Shown here in pieces: positions 22,434 through 31,766 of a DNA stretch of 64,000 nucleotides. Origin of the DNA: Viola odorata. Lineage: Eukaryota > Streptophyta > Magnoliopsida > Malpighiales > Violaceae. The stretch covers positions 32,508,836 to 32,572,835 of the forward strand of contig OY829538.1 in NCBI GenBank assembly GCA_963691705.1. The letters are read 5' to 3'. A model generated the notes under the pieces. The model was not told the DNA's origin, did no database searches, and saw only the letters and a program-made list of their open reading frames with translations. Every line of letters begins with the position of its first letter. The stretch's first letter is position 1. Position numbers and translations under genes: made by a program.

Positions 22434-24628
22434 CTAGGAATCCTTTGCGGCACTCGAGTCACCCGGTAGGGGAGTTCGTCGCACAACACCATCACTATGC
22501 CCTTCTCCCTCTAAGGCAGACGAGCCGTCTCTATCAACTTTATCCATTATGGCAGAAACATAATCGACAATCTTGGCCGGATCAAAGGAATCACTTTCGT
22601 AAGAGGCTGCAAACCCAGAAGTAAAGGCCTCTAAGACCATCTTTTTCCACCATTCCATATTCAGTGGAACCCTGGCTAACTCCTCATTTTGGGCCAACAC
22701 CTCCTCGTGAAGAAGAAGGATTTTCTTCTTTTCCATCGCCAACTCTGCTCCCAGAACATCGACCATTGCTTTTCCTTTAGACCTCTCCCTATTTAGCTCC
22801 TTTTGCGACTCATCTTGAAGACGCGAGAGCAACCTCAATTGGTCTACCGCTCGGTCAAGTTGCACCTTTTGAGCACATATCGCGCTAGAAAAATTTCACA
22901 GTTCGTTGTCCTAAGCCTCGACCAGATAGCCTAGATGGCGGAAGGCATCCAGATAATCGTTCATAACATGCCTATAGCGGGCCCTCGGAGAAAGTTTAAG
23001 AAACCTCTCTCTCTTTAGAAGATCTCATCATTTGCCCTATCAAGGATGCCGAGAATTCGTCTCTAGAAAAGGGATTTGGCACCCCGGCAGCACGAAGACT
23101 GTCAACGAAAAACCCTGACAAATTCATACGGTAACATAGAACCCCGGTATGGCCCTCAGGAGATAGATTGATTATGGGAGTCGGAGGACAGTCTCTAGTG
23201 CTCACGTTTGAAATAGAGGTAAAAAATAACCATGAAAGAACCTTGGGAGGTAGCTCAGAAGCCAGACTCATGGAAGAAGTCGCAACCACATCCGGAATGC
23301 AGTGAGAAATCGGAGAATCAGGAGCGTTAGTTGGGAAAGGAGAATCTGCCACCAATGGGACTTCACCAACGGTAGGAAGGACGATTGCTGGCACTTCAGT
23401 AATTTTCACGGTTTGAGAAGTGCCTGCCACAGAAGAAATGTTAGGCATCGCAGCGGCTACTGTGGTGGCGTTATCAGAAAAAACCCCGGTAGCCCGCTCA
23501 TTTATCTCTATCCTCAATTTTTTTGTTGAAGTGAGGTAGAATGGCAGAGGTCTGGTTTGATATCCATATCCTCGCTATCGCTGTCACCGCTGTTGTCGCT
23601 CTCAATTATTCTAGTCGCATGCCGATTTAGATTTATTCCCCCGTGCCGTAGCAGTAGCCAGTTATCAATAAAACGAGAAGCTCGGGCAGAGACTCCGTGC
23701 CCTCGTCCTCCCCGGGCTAGTGTCTTAATCCGTCTCCTCTTAGGCGGAACAACCTGATGGCTGGAGCACCCAGTAGGAGGAGAGGCCGGTATAGTCTGGA
23801 GCGGCACCACGTTTAAAGGAGCGTTAGCCCCTCCAGAGGGCTGACCGTCAGCGTCTTCTGTTAAAGGAACGGGTCAGAATAATGAATAAGTCAAGAGAAA
23901 AGTATGAAAAAAGGTGAACTCACCCATAATGCACTCTTTGAGAAGCCTATACGAGGCAAATTCTTGGATACGGAAAGACGTATTTATATCTAGCAAGGCG
24001 TTAGCCTACTGTAGCTCAGTCATGGACAGCACCGCTGGATTTGCCCATAGGGAGCCTATAAGCTCTTGATTAAATTTATGCGCCATAAACGGGACGGTAG
24101 CTCGAGGATAAAGAAACTGCTCTTCCAGTCAGCAACCGCCCCCTCAAAGCCATGAAATCGCTGCCAGAACGACTGCACGAACGCATCATCCCATCGCGGA
24201 GTGATATCAATTAAACAATCATGGCAGGTCATGCTAAAGAATTTGGGAAATAAATTGAGAGATGGGGTAAAAATCTTCTTTAATTCGCAAGCGCGAAGAA
24301 AGGCATAAACCCCACACCAGGAAGAAGGGGTTATCTGGGCAGGATTAAGCTTATACTCCCGCAGCAGCGTTAGTATTGAATCATGAACTGGGATACGAAA
24401 GCCATAAAGAAACATTTTAAAATAAACTAGCCTATAGTATCCCTACGCTGGATCGGGAAGTCGCATGGTATCTTCAGGAATTAAAGGCTCACATCCAGGG
24501 GGAAAGGTAATACCATGCTCCTCTAATTCGACCTTTAAAACCATCTCGCACGTGAAAATACTGGGTGTTCGTACGATCTCTGGATCCATCGGTGTCCAGA
24601 AAACCTGACTAGGCCTACTTCTAACCAT
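22434..24628 (-). pseudogene. Antisense gene c of element B: paralogue of gene d
   Basis: Begins MVRSRPSQVF at 24628. Domain: GITFPPGCEPLIPEDTM, then MFLYGFRIPVHDSILTLL, LNPAQITPSSWCGVYAF, LNLFPKFFSM, WDDAFVQSFWQRF. It follows the same order as gene d, so both belong to the putative gypsy-type transposon family. A GT-AG intron (about 23926-23863; donor ATGG|GTGAGTT, acceptor TTTAACAG) sits at the same place relative to the domain as in gene d. After it come a Pro-rich basic segment (PPKRRRIK), an acidic Ser/Asp stretch and a coiled-coil tail (22434-22865). Lesions: TAG at 24443-24445 (TGG in the duplicate) and a one-base loss near 24077. Confidence 0.77.
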
Positions 24629-25128
24629 AATAAACTAGTAAACAGAAGGTCTGCAAGGATGAAGTGGTACCTTGAAAGGAAAGATTCACAGGCGAGCCGG
24701 TGGAGGGCGGCGGACGAGCAAGAAGTTCTTCCAGAAGAAATAAAGAGAAGACAAAAGAGAAAATTCGAAACAACGGCAAAAAGGGTTGGAAAGAGAAAAT
24801 TGTCCCTTCTTAAAGGGCCAAAGGCTGGCATTAATTGAACTGCCAATTGAGCCAAGACGCGTGTAAAGGAAGTCAACCATGTGGAGTTACATTAAAGGAT
24901 TTAAAAATAAAACAAGCAGTTATTCGCCACAACTTCCCAACTAGCGGTTAATTTTGACCAAGTCAAATGGTCAGGGAGGGGTTGCCGCGACAAGGCTAAC
25001 TTTTCGCGTTAGCTATCACCAAAATTAAAAGGCTGACGAAAAGGTAGCAACAAAAGAAAGAAAATAGGAGATATCACTTTATTCATCAGAAGCCATACGG
25101 CATCCACAACGCGCCTAACAACTGGGCC
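24629..25128. other. Intergenic between antisense c and b of B
   Basis: Non-coding; includes the leader of gene c (pyrimidine rich on the minus strand) and the 3' flank of ORF b. No further site recognised. Confidence 0.45.
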
Positions 25129-25549
25129 CTAATCTTCATCAGGCCAGTACATATCATAATAACAAACTTCATGATCATCCGAGAGCGGTAACCCCCCGTG
25201 GACAGGAGGGAAAAGCTAATCCATTCTCCTCTTGGTCTAGCCTTGATGAGCCTGAATTTTCCTCAATGGATGATGCCGCCGTTTCAACACCGACGCCGCC
25301 AGAAAGAACCCTCTTCGGTGAACGGTTGCAAGGAAAAAATCGCTTGTTGCTCTTTAGAGCAAAGGGGGCGGGAGAGTCATAGGACGTGTCAGACGCCTCA
25401 GAAGTCTTCTTCCTCAGCCTTTTGCGGCCCTTCCGGCGACCTAGCGGCCTCCATGGGGGCGACGGAGGAGGATGATCCGAATCCAGTGAAGTTGGAGGAG
25501 TCGGCAGGGAGTCACGCGCCGCAGTATCAAGGAAATAGGAATCTGTCAT
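25129..25549 (-). pseudogene. Antisense ORF b of element B: small Pro-rich/basic/acidic protein
   Basis: Begins MTDSYFLDTAARDS, continues TPPTSLDSDHPPPSPPWRP, then a basic cluster RRKGRKRLRKK that resembles a nuclear localisation signal. A frameshift near 25225 moves the conserved acidic end (YYDMYWPDED, stop at 25129) out of frame; the G copy (61611-62009) keeps it in frame. About 130 residues in the intact form. No family recognised. The alternation of Pro-rich, basic and acidic-aromatic blocks could suit a nuclear regulatory protein, but that is inference. TATTTAAA about 70 bases upstream (minus strand) is a possible TATA element. Confidence 0.6.
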
Positions 25550-26057
25550 TGATTCACAAACAATTGAAGTAGAGAAGTAGGAAGAAGAAGATGAGTAGGG
25601 AAAAGGAAAGAAACTTCTTTAAATAAGCCGCAGTGAAGAGATACTCTGATCTCTTTGCGTGCCCCTAGGATGCAATTAATGCGCCCAAAAAAGAGCAACC
25701 ATAATTGCAGAATCCGATCCGGCATAGGCACGCCTGCTCGAAAAATGCACCAATCAAAAGGCACCAAAAAACCACCCAACCACCTACAACTGGAAAGACG
25801 GCGCAGAGAACGGTTGAGCAAAGCATTTATGGCTGATTTCTAGAATACGACCACTACAACACTACATCCCAAGAAAGACTTATTTTTGGTTGGGCTTACA
25901 GCAGCTGCTCCCAACTGGCACAACAAGCAGCAAGACATGAAAAATGAAAGATGGCGAAATAAACTAAAACAACATTTTATTCATTCATGGCCTTAGCGGC
26001 CTAAGCACCTAGGGGCGTACACAGAAAAGATAAAAACAAAGGGACGGCGGTCAGCAG
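25550..26057. other. Intergenic between antisense b and a of B
   Basis: Non-coding. It holds the leader of ORF b and the 3' flank of ORF a (a possible poly(A) region with minus-strand AATAAA near 25980). No other feature seen. Confidence 0.4.
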
Positions 26058-26441
26058 TTAGGCATGAGACCCAACATCGTCGTCCTCCAATAGAGTAGGG
26101 ATCTCTCTCAGGGCATCAGTCATGAAGGTCAGCTTAGAGGAAGAAATCCTCATGCCCTTCAAGCAGCACCCGAGTAGGTCCTTCCTCTGCCGCAGCGTGG
26201 CGATCACCACCTCGATGCGGGAGACAGCAGCAGCCAACTTTGACACATTCTCTAGAGGGTTAAAATCCTCCAGAGAAACCGCACCCTGCCTAGACTGTAG
26301 AGGAGTCATCATCCCCTGGAGCTCCAAAATATACTCGGAGATCTTGGTCAGCATGTTCTCCAGAAAGCTGACGTCGCCATCATTAAGATTCCTCAGAGTA
26401 TGAGATTTGGAGATCAAGAAGTTCTTAGTAAGGTTGTCCAT
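26058..26441 (-). CDS. Antisense ORF a of element B: 127-residue helical protein
   Basis: Intact ORF starting MDNLTKNFLISKSHT and ending LEDDDVGSHA. The sequence is Leu/Ile/Lys/Glu rich with regular spacing (FLENMLTKISEYILELQGMM; VSKLAAAVSRIEVVIATL), so mostly helical and probably oligomeric. No known domain recognised. A clear homologue sits at the same place in G (60736-61116). In the first 44 codons of the two copies I count 15 silent and 13 replacement codon differences, fewer replacements than expected without constraint. A TATA box lies 59 bases upstream. Start choice: ATG shared by both copies. Confidence 0.7.
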   Translation of the reverse strand: MDNLTKNFLISKSHTLRNLNDGDVSFLENMLTKISEYILELQGMMTPLQSRQGAVSLEDFNPLENVSKLAAAVSRIEVVIATLRQRKDLLGCCLKGMRISSSKLTFMTDALREIPTLLEDDDVGSHA

Positions 26442-26499
26442 GATAAAGGTGCTGAGAGAAGTGCAAAAAGATGTGAAAAATTGATGCGGTGGAAGATCA

Positions 26500-26506
26500 A
26501 TTTATA
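26500..26506 (-). promoter_or_regulatory. TATA box upstream of antisense ORF a (B)
   Basis: Minus-strand CCTATAAATTG, 59 bases before the ATG. The G copy has CCTATAAATTG at 60668-60674 in the same place, so the ORF has its own promoter-like element. Confidence 0.6.
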
Positions 26507-26651
26507 GGTCCAAAGAAGTAACTGATTGAGAAGAAGAGTCCCTTGGACATAAACCACCCCGTTATCTCAAAGACCGTCAGGCACGATATTGAGGCCGGAG
26601 ATGAAGCGTTAGCCGTTGGTGAACACTCGGGCTTATTTTCAGTTTGGCTTA

Positions 26652-27229
26652 TGATAACAATAGGCCTAACGCCCGGGGCATTTTCATCTTTACACCCCAA
26701 GATAGGGACAAAACGCTGTTAGGCCTACCGAGTGGACAACCTCGAGGTTGGCGCCCTTTATCGAGCGATCAGCGCTGGGATGGTCGACATCAACGGGGGG
26801 TCCCACAAGGTCACTTTGTCATGACCAGGCGTTATCCCGTCCCAGGCTGAGCTCGTCGTTCCTTGAGGAAGGTAGGCGTTACCTTGCCTAGGTAACACCT
26901 ACCCCCATATATATATCTAACGCAACGATAGCACACCGTTGACGGGGAATGTCAACCACCTGACAGGCCCGTTAGCGCCCTTTATGGCCGAGCTCCCAGA
27001 AAACACCCTGCTTTTCGCCTATAAATACCCCCATAGTCAAGGAAGGAGGTAAGACTAAGATTGCTAGCAAAAGCTCTACTACTTTGACTACTCATACTAA
27101 CTTAAGCATCGGAGTGTTTACGCAGGGACCCCCTCCCGGCGCCCTGCAGGTACACCGGACAACCGCGGGTGTGGAATCCAAGGAGCCACTCTCCCCTTCT
27201 ACCCTTTGCCAATAGTCATAATCTTATCA
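26652..27229 (+). repeat. 3' LTR of element B (578 bp)
   Basis: TGATAACA to CTTATCA, followed by the TSD CCGCC. TATA at 27020-27027. The sequence just upstream (ending TTTGGCTTA) is not strongly purine rich, so no clear polypurine tract is visible. Confidence 0.95.
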
Positions 27230-28158
27230 CCGCCTGTAAGAGCTTAACCACCTCTTTCTCAATCGCGTATGTTTTCTCTTTCGAAAAACCCCGGCGCTTT
27301 TGTTGTACCGGTCTGGCCTCCGGATTGACATTCAATCGGTGTTCCGCCACTTCCCTAGGGATACCGGGTATATCCTATGGCAAACTCCCCTACACACTTG
27401 TTAAGCAGTCGCACTAATTGCTCCTTCTCCTCTTGGTTCAATTTCTCGCTCACCAAGAAATTACCAGTTTCTACCCCCACTACTGGAACTAAAACTATCT
27501 ATTCCAAAGGGATCAGCCGCTATGTAGATATACCGGTCACAATGACCATCTGTCATGCTGAGGTAGCACTCTACCGCAAGTTTTTGATCGCGTCTGACAG
27601 TGACGACCCCTTTGCACGACAGATATTTCAGCTTTAGGTGTCGTTGTGAGATAATGCCTCCACAGGTGTTCAAACATAGGCGCCCAAGGATGATATAATA
27701 TGGTAGGTTTAGGTCGACTACCATAAACATCTGCTGCTCCGACCTCTTGGAACTATCTTCCCGGAAGAATACCGGTAGGAAGGTTATCCCTGCTATCAGA
27801 ATAGGCACTCCGTCTACTCCAATATGATGGGTTTCTGGCATGGTACCAGCTCTGACCGGGCCTTTGCATCAACTCATAGGCTCTGAGCGACAGCAGATTG
27901 ACGGCGTTACTGTTATCTACTAGGGGTTCTCCTCACCCCATGATCTCTAATGTAGGCCGTTAACACCAGGGTATCATTCTAGGGATACACTGCCCCTTAC
28001 GTATCCTCTTCCAAGAATGATATTGTCATTCAGTCTAAGGGCCCGAAATTGACATCTATCGTTAATGGCTCCACACGCTTGCGCTTCTCTCTGGCAAGGG
28101 GCTCTTCAAGGCATTGAGTGCCTCCTGCTATCAGGCTAATCATCAGGCATACGTCCTA
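27230..28158 (-). pseudogene. Element C piece: protease and RT N-terminus
   Basis: Minus strand: protease part (GVDGVPILIAGITFLPVFF, NLPYYIILGRLCLN, CDRYIYIAADPF), the linker and the RT start (AEHRLNVNPEARPVQQKRRGF, EKEVVKLLQA). The RT frame continues at 9931 across B through the TSD. Stops are frequent. The protease active-site region near 27900 is also degraded. Bounded on the right by the E LTR at 28159. Confidence 0.82.
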
Positions 28159-28857
28159 TGATACGATCTTGGTTCCGGTTTGGAGCCTTTGCACGGATCT
28201 AGTCCTTTTTTGGAGGTTGGATTGACGATTAGATAGAGTTGATGGAGAGGATAACGTCGCAAGGAGATTGCAGAATAGGTGCAGCGGATAAATGGATAAA
28301 GATGAAGGTGTATTGATGAAGAACAATAAACAAACATGCATACACGGTAAACCCTTCTAGGGGCAATTCCTAAACAACCTTACCACAAGCATACAAGGAT
28401 CTCTAATCCAAGAGGAGAATAGGATAAAGGTTTCAAGAACCCTATTTAACTAACCTAAATTAGGTGGTCTTATGATGGAAATCATATTCAAAATCAAAGA
28501 CAAGTCTAAAATAAACCTATTGTTCACTATTTATACTACTAGCTTAGTACATGGGGGAAACTCCTAAATACCCTTAGGACATAAGGTCTTCATGCTTGGG
28601 CTTGAGCAGCATGGGCTGAATGTTGGAAAGGCTTGGGCACGGGCACACAGCTTGGCCTAGACGAACGGCTTGGCCTAGACGGAAGGCTTGGTCTAGACGC
28701 ATATCTTGGCCTAGACAAAAGGCTTGGCCTAGACGGATGACTTGGCCTAGACGCACAACTTGGCCTAGACAACAGGCTCGGCCTAGAGGGAAGGCTTGTA
28801 TCACAGGGCTAGGCACGGGCGCAAGGATGGCGAGGCCTAGATGTCGTGCTCGTATCA
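28159..28857 (-). repeat. 3' LTR of element E, copy 1 (699 bp)
   Basis: Perfect 8-bp inverted termini TGATACGA/TCGTATCA. Same length as the two LTRs of the second copy (39112-39810, 50714-51412). Contains an 18-bp minisatellite. Confidence 0.9.
28651..28794. repeat. 18-bp minisatellite in the E LTR, eight units
   Basis: Units follow CTTGGCCTAGACGNANNN without gaps (eight times 18 bp). Equivalent arrays at 39604-39747 and 51206-51349 also have eight units, but the variant order differs. Confidence 0.92.
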
Positions 28858-28992
28858 TCCCATCTGCCTTTAAGGAGATTCATCCTCGAATCTATATGCT
28901 CAATACCGTGCAAGGCTAAGCGGGCCAAGGAAAGCTCTCGGCTAGTGGCCACACACGGAACCCTCAAAGTACAACTCTCGGAGAATATAGGC

Positions 28993-29334
28993 CTATGTGG
29001 AGGCCTTCCTCGGGCAAGGCATGTAGGCGCAGACGGGGAAAACCCAAGAACAACCAAGGATCGGCCAAGACGGAGAAGGGACGAAATACGGATCAAGTGT
29101 GGGCTCAAAAGTAGTAGACGAGTAGGCATGGGCACTACGGATGGCCAAGCGGTCAACATACTCAGAACCAAGAAGGAAAGGATCCACCGAGTCATGTGTA
29201 GGCACCTTCGGGATGATGGAAAACTCACTACCAAAGGACCGAAAGGTGCGCTGTCGTGCTAGACCAAGGACGGCCTTCTCGTAGCTACATGAAGGGACCT
29301 CACTATCCTCTCTCACACTCCTAACGCTCCCAAA
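28993..29334 (-). CDS. Element E in-frame extension beyond the gag stop
   Basis: In the same frame as the gag-like ORF and separated from it by a single TAG (29335-29337). About 112 codons, with KAVLGLARQRTFRSFGSEF, DPFLLGSEYVDRL and a Cys/Pro-containing tail. The duplicate (39946-40287) is also open and has the same TAG, so this could be a read-through product or the remains of a longer protein. No family recognised. Confidence 0.4.
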   Translation of the reverse strand, partial: FGSVRSVREDSEVPSCSYEKAVLGLARQRTFRSFGSEFSIIPKVPTHDSVDPFLLGSEYVDRLAIRSAHAYSSTTFEPTLDPYFVPSPSWPILGCSWVFPVCAYMPCPRKAST

Positions 29335-30426
29335 CTAAACAACAATATCGCCCGAAGAGACCTTAAGGAGCTCCTCCGTAATGGGGACCAAGCACTCCAC
29401 AACAGGAGGCGAACCGGATGGAAGCTCCTCATCCTCCAGAAGCGGTGGTGGCCCGGAAGAATCAACACTAGAAGGCACCACACTCTCCTCACGCTCTCTA
29501 TAGCTAGGGCATACGTCACATAAGTGGCCTCTACCGGTACAAGTGGTACAATAGACGTCTCTCGCTCGTGTGGGAGGGGCGGGAGGGCAACTAGGAGAAT
29601 GAGGGGGCAATGTCTCAACTCGTCGGAATGAGGAGTCGATTACCTCCAATCTGCGACGCAACTTGGCCAAGATATCCGAAAGGTTTTCCAAGTGATCATA
29701 CAAACCCATGGACGCATGATGTGGTACTCGGGCTCGAGGGGAAGAAGTCTCATGCATATAGGAGCCCGGAGGCGGACGGCGGACACGGTGGGAAGATGGC
29801 TCTGTGTGGTAAGGTGGGGCGTAGCGTGAAGGCACACTAGTGGCTGGCGGGACAAAGAGGCGTTGAGGGGATCTCCGGTCTGAGACATTGCTAGAGGTGT
29901 CACGGCTAGATGAGCCCTGAGGAGGTCTACAGTCATGGCGTGATGATGGCACCTCGTGATGAGATGGGGCGCAGCGAGGAGGTGCACTAGAGGAATACCC
30001 AAAGGCTGGCCGAGAGGGCTCATGGAAATAAGTATATGACGAGGGGTCATGACCAAGGCTTGGATAGGGGGCGGAACCTAGGTCATAGCTTGACGGGTAA
30101 TAGCTCTCACTACACGACTCATCATGCTCATATGCTAACCGCGAACAGGGTGTGGCACAAGAGCGGTTATCTAGGCCATCTATGTCATAAGACCAAGACC
30201 CATGCGACACCTTATTCCCTTCGGCGTAACTCCCATCATAATAAGGACCTTGTGACGCCTCATGGCCCTCGGGATAAGCATCCTCATAGTAATACCCGTC
30301 ATCATCCCAAGCAACCGAGGGGTAGGGGACATTATCCAAACAAGGGCTTTCCTCCCAAGCTACGGTACTAGCACAACATGAATCATCTTCCCAAGAGGAC
30401 CCATCATCTTCACAACAAGATGACAT
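29335..30426 (-). CDS. Element E gag-like protein (363 residues)
   Basis: Single ORF from ATG at 30426. The first 220 residues are low complexity, rich in Ser, Tyr, Pro and acidic residues (YYDGSYAEG, SSYDLGSAPYPS). A helix (YDHLENLSDILAKLRRRLEVID) follows, then a CCHC zinc knuckle CTTCTGRGHLCDVC at about residues 293-306, then an acidic tail. The knuckle and the position just inside the element support a nucleocapsid-type gag role. There is no capsid motif I can name, and no protease, RT or integrase, so E is non-autonomous. The second copy (40288-41367) is broken. Confidence 0.7.
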   Translation of the reverse strand: MSSCCEDDGSSWEDDSCCASTVAWEESPCLDNVPYPSVAWDDDGYYYEDAYPEGHEASQGPYYDGSYAEGNKVSHGSWSYDIDGLDNRSCATPCSRLAYEHDESCSESYYPSSYDLGSAPYPSLGHDPSSYTYFHEPSRPAFGYSSSAPPRCAPSHHEVPSSRHDCRPPQGSSSRDTSSNVSDRRSPQRLFVPPATSVPSRYAPPYHTEPSSHRVRRPPPGSYMHETSSPRARVPHHASMGLYDHLENLSDILAKLRRRLEVIDSSFRRVETLPPHSPSCPPAPPTRARDVYCTTCTGRGHLCDVCPSYREREESVVPSSVDSSGPPPLLEDEELPSGSPPVVECLVPITEELLKVSSGDIVV

Positions 30427-30533
30427 AGAAAATTACCTACAAAAGAAAACAAAACGCAAGTGCTATAATAAACATTAGTCTCTCCCTCACGTGTTTGCAC
30501 TCGTGTTTACATAAAGTGGAATATTGTAAATAA

Positions 30534-31766
30534 GAAATAGATACTCTATTAAAGAAAAAACTTATCAGACCAAGTAAATCTCTATGGTCTTGTGCTGCTT
30601 TTTATGTGCAAAACAAAGCAGAAATAGAACTAGGAGCCCCAAGATTAGTAATTAACTATAAACCTTTGAATAAAGCATTACAATGGATAAGATACCCCAT
30701 ACCTAATAAAAGAGATTTAATTAAAAGACTAAATGGAGCAACTATATTCTTAAAATTTGATATGAAATCAGAATTTTGGCAAATCCAAATTACTGAAAAA
30801 GATAGATATAAAACTGCCTTCACTGTACCATTTGGACATTATGAATGGAATGTAATGCCATTTGGACTAAAAAACGCACCCTCAGAATTTCAGAATATAA
30901 TGAACTATATATTAAATCCTTATATAAAATTTACCATTGTATATATAGATGATGTATTAGTATTTTCAAAATCCATAACCGAACATTTTAATCATTTACA
31001 CAAATTCTTAAAAATATTAAAAGAAAATGGATTGGTAGTCTCAGCTACCAAACTAAAATTATGTCAAACAAAAATTAGATTCTTAGGATTCGATATTTAT
31101 CAAGAAACCATTAAACCAATAAGCAGATCAATAGAATTTACAGATAAATTTCCAGATGAGATAAAAGATAAAAAACAATTACAACGATTCTTAGGATGCT
31201 TAAACTATGTTTCAGACTTTATTAAAAATTTAAGAACGATATGTTTACCATTGTATCAAAGACTCAAAAAAAAACCTCCACCATGGAATAAAAATATGAC
31301 AATAATTGTTAAGAAAATTAAAGAGAAAATTAAAAATCTTCCTTGTTTAGGAATTCCTAACCCTTCAGCCAACTTAATTGTCGAAATAGACGCATCTGAC
31401 ATAGGCTACGGAGGAATCTAAAAACAAAAAGATAATGAAAAAGAACAATTAATTAGATACTGCTCAGGAATATGGATTGCCTCACAAAAAAATTACTCTA
31501 CAATTAAAAAAGAAATTTTATCTATAGTATTATGCATATTCAATTTTCAAGATGATTTATTCAATAAAAAAATTCTATTAAGAATTGATTGTAAAAGTGC
31601 AAAATATATTTTAGAAAAAGATGTTCAAAATATTGTATCTAAACAAATTTTTGCTCGATGGCAAGCCTTATTATCAAACTTTGACTTTGAAATTGAATAT
31701 ATAAAAGGAGAAAATAATTCTTTACCTGATTTTCTATCTCGTGAATTTTTACAGGGAAAAATTTAA
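30534..31766 (+). pseudogene. Pararetrovirus reverse transcriptase and RNase H
   Basis: The frame opens at 30534, close to the fragment edge, so upstream domains (movement, coat, protease) are missing. RT motifs: RLVINYKPLN, RYPIPNKRDLI, FDMKSEFWQI, MPFGLKNAPSEFQ and catalytic YIDDVLVFS. RNase H acids are seen in VEIDASD, KKEILSI, RIDCKSA and SLPDFLSRE. An in-frame TAA at 31419-31421 breaks RNase H. The final stop TAA overlaps the next ATG (TAATG), an arrangement that would allow reinitiation. Viral RT of this type copies pregenomic RNA in the cytoplasm. Confidence 0.88.

Larger units (their letters stand above)
9932..27229 (+). mobile_element. Element B: 17.3-kb Tat retrotransposon with antisense genes
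   Basis: Complete boundaries: 5' LTR 9932-10518, 3' LTR 26652-27229, TSD CCGCC on both sides. Order on the plus strand: LTR, primer site, gag, protease, RT, RNase H, second RNase H, integrase (ending at 18236), a tandem repeat, then about 7 kb of minus-strand genes (19414-26441) before the 3' LTR. A solo LTR interrupts RT. The antisense block accounts for nearly half of the element. Large size with extra antisense ORFs is known for some Tat elements (Grande/Ogre-like), but a set of four separate antisense reading units is unusual in my knowledge. Confidence 0.92.
28159..30508 (-). mobile_element. Element E, first copy (3' half only)
   Basis: Minus-strand element: 3' LTR (28159-28857) and internal sequence with the gag-like ORF, cut at 30508 where the pararetrovirus starts. 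The other half is absent here because this is the end of the duplicated block. The full version is at 39112-51412. Confidence 0.85.

Noticed and set aside
28651..28794. CRISPR-like array of short repeats
   Set aside because: Units are contiguous with no spacers and lie in a plant LTR.
28620..28919. ORFs rich in WPRR or LGQ repeats in the E LTR
   Set aside because: They are translations of the 18-bp minisatellite in several frames; the period of 18 keeps frames open.
29640..30056. 138-codon ORF overlapping the E gag-like gene
   Set aside because: Out-of-frame shadow of a low-complexity coding region; no motif.
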